Below, piece by piece: positions 51,713-61,300 of a DNA stretch of 64,000 nucleotides. The first letter of the stretch is position 1. Each line of letters starts with the position of its first letter. The stretch is from an uncultured Clostridia bacterium (GTDB taxonomy: Bacteria; Bacillota; Clostridia; Lachnospirales; CAG-274). The DNA is taken from NCBI GenBank assembly GCA_947632615.1, contig CANRPW010000013.1, positions 1-64,000 of the forward strand, given 5' to 3'. Under the pieces are notes generated by a model. The model had not been told where the DNA came from. It did no database searches and saw only the letters and a program-made list of their open reading frames with translations. The translations under genes were made by a program, and so were the position numbers.

Positions 51713-52792
51713 ATGGAATTTATCAAAAAACACGGCTTTGGCATACTTATGTGTGCTGTGATAGCAGCCCTTGCAACAATGCTCGGAAAGCTTAATTTAG
51801 GCGGCTTTTCATTTGAAATAATAGGCGCTCCTGTTTTTGCAATAATTATAGGTATGATAATTAACTTTATTATACCAAAGCTTCCCGAAAGTGAAGCAAC
51901 AGCCCCGGGCATAAAATTTACATCAAAAAAGATACTTCAATGGGCAGTCATAATATTGGGCTTTTCCCTTAATTTAGGCACAATAGCAGAGGTAGGCTCA
52001 AAAAGCCTTCCGGTAATAATTTCCACAATAGCCGTTTCTCTGATTGTGTCTTACATACTTATGAGGCTAATGAAAATAGAGAGTAAAACAGCCTGTCTTA
52101 TAGGCGTGGGCTCTTCTATTTGCGGCGGCTCGGCTATTGCAGCCACTGCCCCCGTTATAAATGCAGACGACGAAGAGGTGGCACAGGCTATTTCGGTAAT
52201 ATTTTTATTCAACGTGATAGCTGCCCTCATATTCCCCACCTTAGGTCATGCCATAGGCTTTGGGTCAGAGGGCTTTGCCGTATTTGCAGGCACTGCCGTA
52301 AACGACACCTCATCGGTTACGGCGGCAGCCTCTACGGCAGAGGGTATTTACGGTGTAGACGGCATACTCTCCTCCGCAGTAACGGTCAAGCTCACAAGAA
52401 CACTTGCCATAATACCTATTACCCTTGTGCTTGCCATATATAACGCAAGCAAGGCAAAAACTTCGGAGGACAGCGGATATTCTTTAAAGTCTATATTCCC
52501 CTTCTTCATACTGTTTTTTGTTTTAGCCTCTGTAATAACCACAATAGTGGGTATTATGCCGGAAAGCGGCTTTACAGCATTTTATAATGACTCCTTCATA
52601 TCAGCCGCCAAATGGCTTGCAAAATTTTTTATAGCCATGGCAATGTGTGCCATAGGTCTTAACACAAATATAGTAAAGCTTATAAAAAACGGCAAAAAGC
52701 CCATTATTTTGGGGCTTTGCTGTTGGATCGCCATAGGGATTACCTCTATAGCCGTTCAGCTGCTTACAGGAATTTTCTATACAAATTTATAA
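51713..52792 (+). CDS. YeiH family putative sulfate/anion exporter
   Basis: 359 residues, ten or more membrane helices. Family motifs: PGIKFTSKKILQWAVIILGF, GVGSSICGGSAIAATAPVI and AVNDTSSVTAA, then MAMCAIGLNTN near the end. UPF0324/YeiH proteins are considered anion exporters on limited evidence. GAGGAGG lies seven bases before ATG 51713. The spacing to the CmpB-like gene is 23 nt, suggesting an operon. Confidence 0.88.
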   Translation: MEFIKKHGFGILMCAVIAALATMLGKLNLGGFSFEIIGAPVFAIIIGMIINFIIPKLPESEATAPGIKFTSKKILQWAVIILGFSLNLGTIAEVGSKSLPVIISTIAVSLIVSYILMRLMKIESKTACLIGVGSSICGGSAIAATAPVINADDEEVAQAISVIFLFNVIAALIFPTLGHAIGFGSEGFAVFAGTAVNDTSSVTAAASTAEGIYGVDGILSSAVTVKLTRTLAIIPITLVLAIYNASKAKTSEDSGYSLKSIFPFFILFFVLASVITTIVGIMPESGFTAFYNDSFISAAKWLAKFFIAMAMCAIGLNTNIVKLIKNGKKPIILGLCCWIAIGITSIAVQLLTGIFYTNL

Positions 52793-52801
52793 TTTCCTGT
52801 G

Positions 52802-52889
52802 GGACTTGTTTTTTCAGTATGAAATAAGTTACAAGTCCGAAATCCATTTTTTACGCCCGCAGTAAAATATAAAATATCGCTGTGGGCGT
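52802..52889 (+). terminator. Two hairpins after yeiH
   Basis: ggacttgt / acaagtcc (52802-52838) followed by acgcccgcag / ctgtgggcgt (52853-52889) and ATTTTAAT. The second is the likely terminator. Confidence 0.6.
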
Positions 52890-53075
52890 ATTTTAATTCA
52901 TATTGTTTGTATTATATTTGTGCAAAATGAATTATTTTGATGAACAAAAATGCAATTTGTATTGTTTTATGTTGTGTTTTTACATTATTTTTTAATCGGT
53001 TGTCGAAAGATACAATATTAAGTTATGATATAATATTTGTTGGGGATAATTGTTGGCTTGGAGGAAAAAAAGAAC

Positions 53076-53345
53076 ATGGATATTATCTGTAGTGAAAAGG
53101 TTTCTATAGAAAACACGGATATGGACATGAAATATTTTTTTGTAAAGGACAATTCCGAAAGCGGCTATTCATACGGTTTTATAGCGGAGCTGTACAAGAA
53201 TTCCGCACTCATCGGTAAAGAAAAGATATTGGGCGTGACCCACGATTTAGGAAAGGCTGTAAAGCTTTACGGACTTTTTATAAACCACAAACCCACGCCG
53301 ATAGATCTGAAATATGTTATAGAAGACATACTTCCACAGCTTTGA
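53076..53345 (+). CDS. DUF6514-like small protein
   Basis: 89 residues from ATG 53076 (GGAGG upstream; an in-frame ATG-type start at 53037 precedes the site). Sequence blocks YSYGFIAELYK, ILGVTHDLGKAVKLYGLF and TPIDLKYVIEDILPQL fit the DUF6514 family of small cytosolic clostridial proteins. Function unknown. Single gene, convergent with tkt. Confidence 0.7.
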   Translation: MDIICSEKVSIENTDMDMKYFFVKDNSESGYSYGFIAELYKNSALIGKEKILGVTHDLGKAVKLYGLFINHKPTPIDLKYVIEDILPQL

Positions 53346-53373
53346 TAAAGATATCTCCCCGATATCATATAAA

Positions 53374-53409
53374 AAAGCCCTGTTTGCCTTTTTTTGCAAA
53401 CAGGGCTTT
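53374..53409. terminator. Bidirectional terminator between DUF6514 gene and tkt
   Basis: 14-bp perfect stem AAAGCCCTGTTTGC / GCAAACAGGGCTTT with an eight-nt loop. Confidence 0.88.
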
Positions 53410-53414
53410 GTCAT

Positions 53415-55403
53415 TTATTTAAGAAGAGCCTTTGCTCTTTCTGCTACATTTTCATAGGTGAAACCGTACTTTTCAAACAGCATAGGGAATTTTCCCGATA
53501 CGCCATAACCGTCTACGGAAATAATATCTCCCTCAAGGCCTATATATTTATGCCAGCCAAAGCTTGAAGCAGCTTCAACAGCAAGACGGCATTTGCAGCT
53601 TTCGGGAAGAACGGAATTTTTATATTCGTCGCTCTGCACATCAAAAACGTCCATACTTGGCATACTTACACATCTTGCAGCTATGCCCTCTTCCTTTAAT
53701 ATGTCGGCTGCCTTATAAATAAGAGGCACTTCAGAGCCGCTGGCAATAAGTATAATGTCAGGATCTTTCTTAAAGCTCTCTTTTATTATATATCCGCCCT
53801 TAAGAGCGCCCTTGCCTGTGCCCTCTACACATTCTACAGTCTGACGTGAGCTGACTATGGCTGTAGGAGTTTTCTCCGACTTAAGAGCATAGCAATATGC
53901 CGCTGCTGTTTCCGAAAGGTCGCAGGGACGGAAAACAGTGTAGTTTGGCATACAGCGCAGAGATGCAAGCTGTTCCACAGGCTGATGGGTGGGTCCGTCT
54001 TCGCCTACGCCTATAGAGTCGTGAGATAATATAGCTATAAGAGGCAGCCCCATTATGCCCTGCATACGCAGAGCCGGACGGAGATAGTCGCAGAATACGA
54101 AGAAGGTAGCAAAATATGGACGGAAGCCGCCGTGAACATACATACCGTTTGCCATTGCAGCCATAGCGTGCTCTCTTATGCCAAAGTGAACATTTGTGCC
54201 TGTAGGCGTTTCCTTTGAGAGATATTCTCTGCCCTTCATTACCGTAAGGTTTGAAGGTGAAAGGTCTGCAGAGCCGCCTATAAGGTTGGGCACACGGCTT
54301 GCCACTCTGTTGAGTATAACCTCGGAGCACTGTCTTGTAGACCTTGCTGCGCCGTCGTTTTCCCAAAAGCTATCGTCATTTTCAAGATCCTTTCCGTATT
54401 CACGGTTAAGCCACTTGCCAAGCTCCTTTGCCTCTTCGGGATATTTTGCCTTATAGTCTGCATATTTTACATTCCATTTTTCTTCTTCTGCCTTGAGCCT
54501 GCTTATAATGCCTGAAATATGCTCTTTTACGTCGTCGTCTATAACAAAGCTCTTTTCGGGATCGAAGCCGAAGAAGGCTTTTGTTGCCTTAAGCTCATCC
54601 TCTCCCAAGGGTGCGCCATGCACTGAGGATGTGCCGCTTTTGTTTGGTGAGCCATAGCCTATAACGGTTTTTACTTCAATGAGGGTAGGCTTGTTCTTTT
54701 CTGCCTTTGCTGCTTCTATAGCTTTGTCAAGAGCCTCAAGGTCGTTTCCGTCGTCTACTTTTAAATATTGCCAGTTAATAGCCTCAAAACGACCCTTTAT
54801 ATCTTCATTGAATGAGAGGTCTGTAGAGCCTTCTATGGTGATGTTGTTTGAGTCGTAAAATACTATGAGCTTGCCAAGTCCCTGACCTCCGGCATAAGAC
54901 ATTGCCTCGTAAGAAACACCCTCCATAAGGCAGCCGTCGCCGCAAAGGCAATATGTGTAGTGGTCTATAAGCTCATTGTCAGGCTTGTTGAATTTTGCGG
55001 CCAAGCTTCTTTCCGCAAGAGCCATACCTACCGAATTTGCAACGCCATGACCAAGAGGGCCCGTGGATATTTCAACGCCTCTTGTATGCCCAAGCTCCGG
55101 GTGACCCGGTGTAAGAGAGCCAAGCTGTCTGAAGCCCTGCATATCATCTGTTGTAAGACCATAGCCGAATACGCAAAGCATAGAGTAAAGCAGAGCCGAA
55201 CCGTGACCCGAAGAAAGTATGAAGCGGTCTCTGTTTATAAAATCGCAGTTTTCGGGGTCGTGGGTCATATGTTTTGCCCAAAGCTCGTATAAAATGGGGG
55301 CAGAACCCAGAACTATGCCGGGATGACCCGATTTTGCTTTTTCTATGGCATCACAGCCCAAAAGTCTTATGGTGTTTATAGTTTTATTATCTATTGAAGC
55401 CAT
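53415..55403 (-). CDS. tkt: Transketolase
   Basis: 662 residues, complete three-domain enzyme of the pentose phosphate pathway. KSGHPGIVLGSAP, GPLGHGVANSVGMA, thiamine-diphosphate motif GDGCLMEG...NNITIEG, HFGIREHAMAA and DSIGVGEDGPTHQP are canonical. GGAGGT before the ATG. Single gene with palindrome element 4 located upstream of its start. Confidence 0.97.
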   Translation of the reverse strand: MASIDNKTINTIRLLGCDAIEKAKSGHPGIVLGSAPILYELWAKHMTHDPENCDFINRDRFILSSGHGSALLYSMLCVFGYGLTTDDMQGFRQLGSLTPGHPELGHTRGVEISTGPLGHGVANSVGMALAERSLAAKFNKPDNELIDHYTYCLCGDGCLMEGVSYEAMSYAGGQGLGKLIVFYDSNNITIEGSTDLSFNEDIKGRFEAINWQYLKVDDGNDLEALDKAIEAAKAEKNKPTLIEVKTVIGYGSPNKSGTSSVHGAPLGEDELKATKAFFGFDPEKSFVIDDDVKEHISGIISRLKAEEEKWNVKYADYKAKYPEEAKELGKWLNREYGKDLENDDSFWENDGAARSTRQCSEVILNRVASRVPNLIGGSADLSPSNLTVMKGREYLSKETPTGTNVHFGIREHAMAAMANGMYVHGGFRPYFATFFVFCDYLRPALRMQGIMGLPLIAILSHDSIGVGEDGPTHQPVEQLASLRCMPNYTVFRPCDLSETAAAYCYALKSEKTPTAIVSSRQTVECVEGTGKGALKGGYIIKESFKKDPDIILIASGSEVPLIYKAADILKEEGIAARCVSMPSMDVFDVQSDEYKNSVLPESCKCRLAVEAASSFGWHKYIGLEGDIISVDGYGVSGKFPMLFEKYGFTYENVAERAKALLK

Positions 55404-55512
55404 TTTTTAAACCTCCTTGAATTTCATTTGTAAAGCACAATAACCTATTATAACTATAATATTACATTATTAAATAAAAATCAAGACGGCAGCGAAATTT
55501 TATACTTTTTTG

Positions 55513-55705
55513 TGTGCCGCACCACCCTTCCTTCGGCTATCGTCCCTCCGGGACGATAGCCGAAAGAAGGGCGGGCGGGTGGGGGCGGCGGAGGGGCGTG
55601 GAGGGCGAACAGAAAAAGCGTGGGGACATCAAGATGTCCCCACGCTTTTTCTGTTCGCCCTCCACGCCCCTCCGCCGCCTGAACCGCAGGCTGGTCGGCT
55701 AAAGG
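55513..55705. repeat. Long-palindrome element 4 (47-bp perfect arms)
   Basis: Order on the plus strand: gtgccgcaccaccc, a 15-bp perfect hairpin (55532-55546 / 55550-55564, TCC loop), gggcgggtgggg, the long palindrome with arms 55584-55630 and 55633-55679 around an AA loop, then gaaccgcaggctggtcggct. The central 18 bp of each arm plus an A5/T5 tract look like a terminator core. It stands after the anti-sigma gene stop (minus strand) and before the tkt start region. Confidence 0.88.
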
Positions 55706-55711
55706 TTTATA

Positions 55712-56449
55712 TTATTTGGCGTTTATTATTTCTTTTGCCATTTCTTCCATATCGGCTTTTGTATATCCGCAGCCCATATCCATAATGCTGTAGGTTATGC
55801 CGTCTTCATACCAGCTCATAAAGTTTGTCTGTTGTTCAGCCGGTTCGGCATCGCCATAGCCTATCTGCAATGTGCCTGCTTCTTCGGCAGCCTTTTCTTC
55901 TGCTGTAGGTACATAATCGGGTGGCACCGACTTATATGTGAAGCTGTCAAAATGTCCCTCTATGCCGTCTAAATCAACGGTCTCTCCCCCTGCCATATCT
56001 CTTTCTCCAAGGTGAGTATGCAGATCGAGTATTCCGTCTTCTGTTCTGTAGGTAAAGGATATCTCCTTATATGTGTTTGTTATATTTCCGTCCTCGTCTT
56101 TGTCGTTTACGTCTGTGGGCTGAGCGCTTATAAATTTATATCCCCCAAGCTCTTCGGCAAATTTGGGAGCATAGCCCACGGCATCCATAAGCTCGCTTTC
56201 CGAAGGAAGGTGGGTTATTGCCTGTCTGCGGTCACTGGTAGACGATGTGCCCGCTATCTTTCCTGCTCCTATTGCTGCTGATGTGAGTACAACTACTGCT
56301 GCGCATACGCATGCTGCTGTTTTAAACTTTTTCATTTTAAAAGCCTCCTTTTTTTCTATGCCTTTATAAATTTTGTAGGTTATTCTGTCGTTTGGTTCTA
56401 TCTCTTCCGCTTTTTTTCGCAAAGCCTCTTTTATAATATCTTCTCTCAT
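55712..56449 (-). CDS. Anti-sigma factor, membrane-anchored
   Basis: 245 residues: a cytoplasmic N-terminus of about 40 residues (EEIEPNDRITYKIYKGIEKK), one membrane helix (TAACVCAAVVVLTSAAIGAG, about 43-62) and an extracytoplasmic domain (about 75-245) with YKFISAQPTDV, ISFTYRTEDG and a C-terminal GITYSIMDMGCGYTKADM, similar to DUF4367-type sensors. The start overlaps the sigma gene stop by four bases, so it is almost certainly the cognate anti-sigma factor. Confidence 0.8.
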   Translation of the reverse strand: MREDIIKEALRKKAEEIEPNDRITYKIYKGIEKKEAFKMKKFKTAACVCAAVVVLTSAAIGAGKIAGTSSTSDRRQAITHLPSESELMDAVGYAPKFAEELGGYKFISAQPTDVNDKDEDGNITNTYKEISFTYRTEDGILDLHTHLGERDMAGGETVDLDGIEGHFDSFTYKSVPPDYVPTAEEKAAEEAGTLQIGYGDAEPAEQQTNFMSWYEDGITYSIMDMGCGYTKADMEEMAKEIINAK

Positions 56450-56976
56450 AAGTCCTCCTCCTTAAGAATTTCTCTGAGCCTCTTTTTTGCTGTAAAAAGT
56501 CTTGATTTTACAGTACCCTCAAAACACCCCATTGCCTTAGCTATTTCCTTTATGCTCATTTCGTCAAACCAATAAAGTATGACTGTTGTTTTTAGCTTTA
56601 TTGGCAGAGCATCTATAGCAGCATAAAGGGGCGTATATCTTTCGCTTTCAAAATATTCATCACCTTTGCCGTTTTTGTCGGCAAGGCTTATTATATTTTC
56701 GTCGGGGCGCATGCGAGAGGCGCTTTTCCCCGCCTTCCACGAAAGTCTGACTATTATTTTGTAAAGCCAGCTTTTAAACGCCTCGGGGTTTTTCAGCTTT
56801 CCTATACTTTTATAGACTTCTATAAAGCTTTCAGCCGCTATATCCTCTGCCGTAAATCTGTCGGAGGTTATGAGATAGGCGGTGCGAAGGGCTGAAGATA
56901 TATAAATTTCATACAGCTCGCCCAAAGCCTGCTTGTCTCCCCCTTTGAGCCTTTCTATAATATCTCTTTCTTTCAT
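56446..56976 (-). CDS. ECF-type RNA polymerase sigma factor
   Basis: 176 residues with region 2 (LGELYEIYISSALRTAYLIT..AEDIAAESFIEVYKSIGKL) and region 4 (LPIKLKTTVILYWFDEMSIKEIAKAM, FEGTVKSRLFTAKKRLREIL). ATG 56976 lies seven bases after GGAGG. Works with the anti-sigma product of the overlapping gene. Divergent from the secreted/adhesin pair at 57240, whose expression it could control. A TGAACC box in its own upstream region (about 57068) might be an autoregulated promoter, but I cannot confirm a -10. Confidence 0.9.
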   Translation of the reverse strand: MKERDIIERLKGGDKQALGELYEIYISSALRTAYLITSDRFTAEDIAAESFIEVYKSIGKLKNPEAFKSWLYKIIVRLSWKAGKSASRMRPDENIISLADKNGKGDEYFESERYTPLYAAIDALPIKLKTTVILYWFDEMSIKEIAKAMGCFEGTVKSRLFTAKKRLREILKEEDL

Positions 56977-57239
56977 CACCCTGCCTCCTGCTTGTAATTG
57001 ATACGTTTTAAAAACCGGTCTACATTCGCATCTGTATATAAGAGCATTTTAAAACGAAAAAGGTTCAGTCGTCGATGTAAAAAATGTTATATCATAAGCA
57101 TAACACAAATTAATTTTATTGTGTAAAATTACTCCCAAAAAATATAATTATAATTGACATATTGGTTAAATTGATGTACAATTTCCTTAATAATATAAAA
57201 TATTTAAACAAATATAACAACATTAAGGAGGTATCAGGT
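56977..57239. other. Divergent intergenic region, sigma factor / surface protein genes
   Basis: AT-rich, no gene. Must contain promoters for both directions; none matches sigma-A consensus well. Confidence 0.5.
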
Positions 57240-58334
57240 GTGAAAAATTTTAAAAGACTTGCCGGCTTGGGGCTTAGCCTTGTAATAATTCTCGGCATAT
57301 TCGGCTATGTTCAGATACGTTCATACGCCGTGCAGTACGGCAGACTTGAATTCCATCAGAGTGACCTCAGAAATCTCTATGATAATGACACAAACATAAC
57401 AAGAGATATCGAGATCCCCTGTGCCGTGAATACGGGCGGCGGCAAGATAACTATACTTGCAGGCCCTGAGGAAGACGGCGAACATATGGTTATAAGAAAA
57501 AACGGACAGATAAGGACAAGGGGCGAAGGCGTAAATACCGCGAACGGATGGAAAAGAGCCGTAAGGATAGATATCCCTGAGGGGGCTATGCGTGCGGAAA
57601 TCAGCGTAAGCGCCAAATCGGGCGGCTCTGACGACAGATATATAGCCATATCCGACGGCGAAACGGTCCTTAACGGACTGGGTACGGGCGTGGGAGGCTC
57701 TGACAGCGACCAGATGACCGATATCGCCGCAAAGTCTACATCCCAGACTGTAAAGTCCGAGCTTATATATGGCGAGGGCACGTTCTACCTCTATTCAACC
57801 TTCAAAAGCATTGACATAAGCGATATAGTGGTTACGTGGGTTTCCGACAGCGGCGTCACACTTCCCTCAGATACAGATACACATACACTGAGCCTTACGA
57901 GCTTTGATATGATGAAGCAAGCAGGAACATGGACTGAGAGCGTTTCGGGACTGGGTACTACAGGCGCATTTACTTTACTGGCAGAGCCTGATCATGAAAT
58001 ACAGATCACAGAGGACGGTCAGTTAAGAACAAGATATACAGGAAATACGGGACGAAATTCGGTTATGTTTTCTGTTCCGCCCGATGCCAAGGATGCTGAG
58101 GTAACCGTTACGGCTTCTTCAAGCGGAGATACGGAAAAGTACATATTCATTTCGGACGGACAAAACGAGCTTAACGCCGATCCCACAAACAACAAGATAT
58201 CGGATATTGCGGCTCCTCCTAAGGATCAAGGAACCAAGGCGATATCATCATTGGCTGTGCTTGAGCCCGGCACATATTATATATATTCCAAAAATGGGGG
58301 CTGTTATATAGACAGCATAGTTGTTTCGTGGTAA
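57240..58334 (+). CDS. Secreted protein with two related beta-type domains
   Basis: 364 residues from GTG 57240, nine bases after AAGGAGG; an ATG at 57162 would add 26 residues ahead of the ribosome binding site. N-terminal signal helix (LAGLGLSLVIILGIFGYV). Two homologous domains follow, about 36-205 and 212-364, each with I..NGQIRTRG / I.EDGQLRTRY, PEGAMRAEISVSAKSGG / PPDAKDAEVTVTASSSG, RYIAISDG / KYIFISDG and a final DIVVTW / SIVVSW. They look like carbohydrate-binding beta-sandwiches. No anchor is visible. Probably cotranscribed with the adhesin 49 nt downstream. Confidence 0.75.
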   Translation: MKNFKRLAGLGLSLVIILGIFGYVQIRSYAVQYGRLEFHQSDLRNLYDNDTNITRDIEIPCAVNTGGGKITILAGPEEDGEHMVIRKNGQIRTRGEGVNTANGWKRAVRIDIPEGAMRAEISVSAKSGGSDDRYIAISDGETVLNGLGTGVGGSDSDQMTDIAAKSTSQTVKSELIYGEGTFYLYSTFKSIDISDIVVTWVSDSGVTLPSDTDTHTLSLTSFDMMKQAGTWTESVSGLGTTGAFTLLAEPDHEIQITEDGQLRTRYTGNTGRNSVMFSVPPDAKDAEVTVTASSSGDTEKYIFISDGQNELNADPTNNKISDIAAPPKDQGTKAISSLAVLEPGTYYIYSKNGGCYIDSIVVSW

Positions 58335-58383
58335 AGGGCTTATACAATAAACAGAGTTAAGAAGGAAAAAGGGAGGTGTACCT

Positions 58384-61300
58384 ATGAAAAACATAAAGCG
58401 ACCCGGATCTTTGGGAATGAGGATCACGGCGGGTCTGGCAGCCTTTGTTATGCTTATCGTATCAAACATTATGATCATACCTGCCGCAGAAATTGAAAGC
58501 AGCGCTTATGTCTGCGGTATTGAGGAGCATACTCACGGCGAGGAATGTTATGAAACCTCGGAAAGTCTTGTCTGCGGACTTGAGGACGGCGAGGAGAGTG
58601 CCGACGGAGAGAGCCATACTCACAGCGAGGAATGTTATGCTGTGGACAGACAGCTTATTTGCCCTTTGGAGGAGCATACCCATTCGGAGGAATGTATGCT
58701 AAAGGACAATGAGGGAGGAAATGTTGAGGTAGTCGGCGAGGCTTCCGGCGAAACGGAAACGGCAAACGAGGAAGAAACTGTTGGCGACAGTGTTATTTCC
58801 GAGGAAACGACAGAGGGCGCTGACGATAGTCAGGGGGAGAAATATGGCGATCTGAACAGTGCGGTTCGTCTTGTAAGGCTTATGACTCCCGATGATATCG
58901 ACCTTTCCGTAATAAGGGAGTTTGCTCCCATAGTTTCGGGATATGAGGACAATAATGTATATAAGCCGGAGCTTACACAGAAAAATGTAACTTACGATCC
59001 CCTGAGCGATACATATAAGGCAAATCTCCATATTGAATTTATTGTTGTAAAGGGAGAGGTTGAAGAAGCAAAGGCTCATACATATTTATATGAGCTGCCT
59101 TACGGTGTGATCGTTCCTGAGAATATGCTTAATCACAAATTCGTAAGGGACGGAAACGACATCGACACGGGAAAGAACCTTTTTAACTATACATTCATAA
59201 GGGACGAGGGAACGGACAATTATTATATTGCCGTAGAGTTTGACCTTACGGAATTTGAAAACGAAGAATACGAAACCCTCCTCAAGGGCTTTATAAACTT
59301 TTATGCGAGCTTTTCCAGGTCGGCAGCTGACGAAAATGGCGATCTGAGAGTAAAATTCTCAGATGATGCGGAATTTACCATTGACAGCAGCGACATATCC
59401 TATCCCGACAACTCGACCTTTTCAAAGGATATAGAAACATTCAAGTATAACGGCAAATATGATCCGACAACGGGCGATCTTACATATACCGTGCTTGTTC
59501 TTACCGAAAAGGGTACATTTGACACAATAACCGTAAACGACAGCATAATAGGCTGGAACAACTTACTTTCAAAGGGAATTTCGGCGGAAGGACCTGAGGT
59601 AAGTGTAGGAAAGGGCAGCGTACACCGCTATAATTACAGCTATGAAAACGATTCAAGGGAAACCGTAAAGAACGTGACATACGACTACAATGACGGCGAC
59701 TTTGTTCCCGTTGAAACAAACGTAACAACGGATCCTTCAAACGGAACCTTAAGTATGACACTTCCCGGTCTTGACAAATGTACCTACGACCCCGGTACGG
59801 AAAACAACACCTACAGGAACGCTGTCTGCAATGCGTATAAAATAACCTATACATACAAGCTTGACGTAAGCAGCGTTGAAAGCTATATGTCTGAAAACTT
59901 GGTGAATGAAGTAAGAGCGACCTCTTCAAAGGACGGAGAAGAAATAACCGACAGCAACGAGGGCTGGGTAAACATTCAGGTGGCAGGCCAGGGCGGCGAA
60001 GAGCCTCCCGTGCTTCCTATGCTTCAGAAAAGGTCACAGACAGACGGCGACAAAATAACGTGGACACTGGAAATAGGCGACGGCTCGTCAAGTCTTGACG
60101 GAGCAAGAATAAATGACGATATGTTCGGCAGTGTGACGGATATAAAAATAGAGCCGGAAGCAGGAGTCGACATTTACTATAATTCTGACGGCACCATAGA
60201 TTATATTGAATTTAAGGCGGATTCCGCTGCAAAATATATGATCACCTATACCACAAGCGCGAAGGACTGGGGCTGGAACGATGTTGTAAACAAGGCTGTT
60301 CTCTACTATACTCCCGAAGGAGATGACAAGGAGAAGGAAGTTCCCGTTGAGTCCACCGCAAATACACCGGGCGGCTCTTTTGACAAAACATATGTGGCAA
60401 ATGAAGACAACAAAGACGGCACACACAGTCTTATATGGAATATTACTGTGGGAGTTCCCGAAAACGGCGTGCCGGAGGGAACGGAAATAGGCGACAAAAT
60501 AGAAAATTCGGCGGACAGCCATTGGTTTAACGCAGAGGATATTTTTGGCTGTAAGGCTTTTGAGGATATCAACAGCGGCAGCGGTGACGACTGGACGAAA
60601 AAGACGGGAAATCTCAGATTCAGACCCGAAAATGACTGGCGTGAATACAGCTATGACGAAATAAAGGCCGATATGGACGGCTTGGGACAGCTCAAATATG
60701 TGGAATTCAAATTTGATGTTATCAAGACTATATATCCCGAGGACTGCCCCGACGGCAAAAGCCTTACAATAGAATATAATACAAGCGCCGACAGCAAGGT
60801 TATGTATGAGGGCTATGAGTTTATAAACTGGGCTCACGCAGGCAGCTTCGGCAAAAAGGCAAGCTATATATATAAAGACAGGGTCGTAAAGACGAATGAT
60901 TCAAAGGAAGACTCCGACTTTACGGAGAACCCTAAGAACAGCAGAAATCTTGTATGGAAGGTCTATGTATATATGGACAAGGAGGGCGAAAAGAAGGATA
61001 GCTTTACCGTTACCGACAAGCTTCCCGAAGGAGTCGTTCTTGACAAGCTTTATGTGGGCTATGTTTCCGATGAATGGGGAAATGAATGGTATGAGTCCAT
61101 TGAAAAGAATTCACAGACGAATATGTTTGGGCTTGTGCTTGACAGCAGCTATGACACAAGCTCCAACACCGTTAAGACCCGTGTAAGCTATAACGGCGAA
61201 AGACCCGCTATGCTTAAGGACGGAAACAGCTTCTTCCTGAGATATGAATGTAGCGTAAAGGACGAGTTTATAGAAAACGATAAGCTTAACGACCTTAACT

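Noticed and set aside
59501-60837. Long open frames on the minus strand inside the adhesin region (for example 59501-59929 and 60088-60837)
   Set aside because: They are antisense to a continuous, domain-rich reading frame with a clear start and ribosome binding site; their translations are low-complexity and lack start signals.
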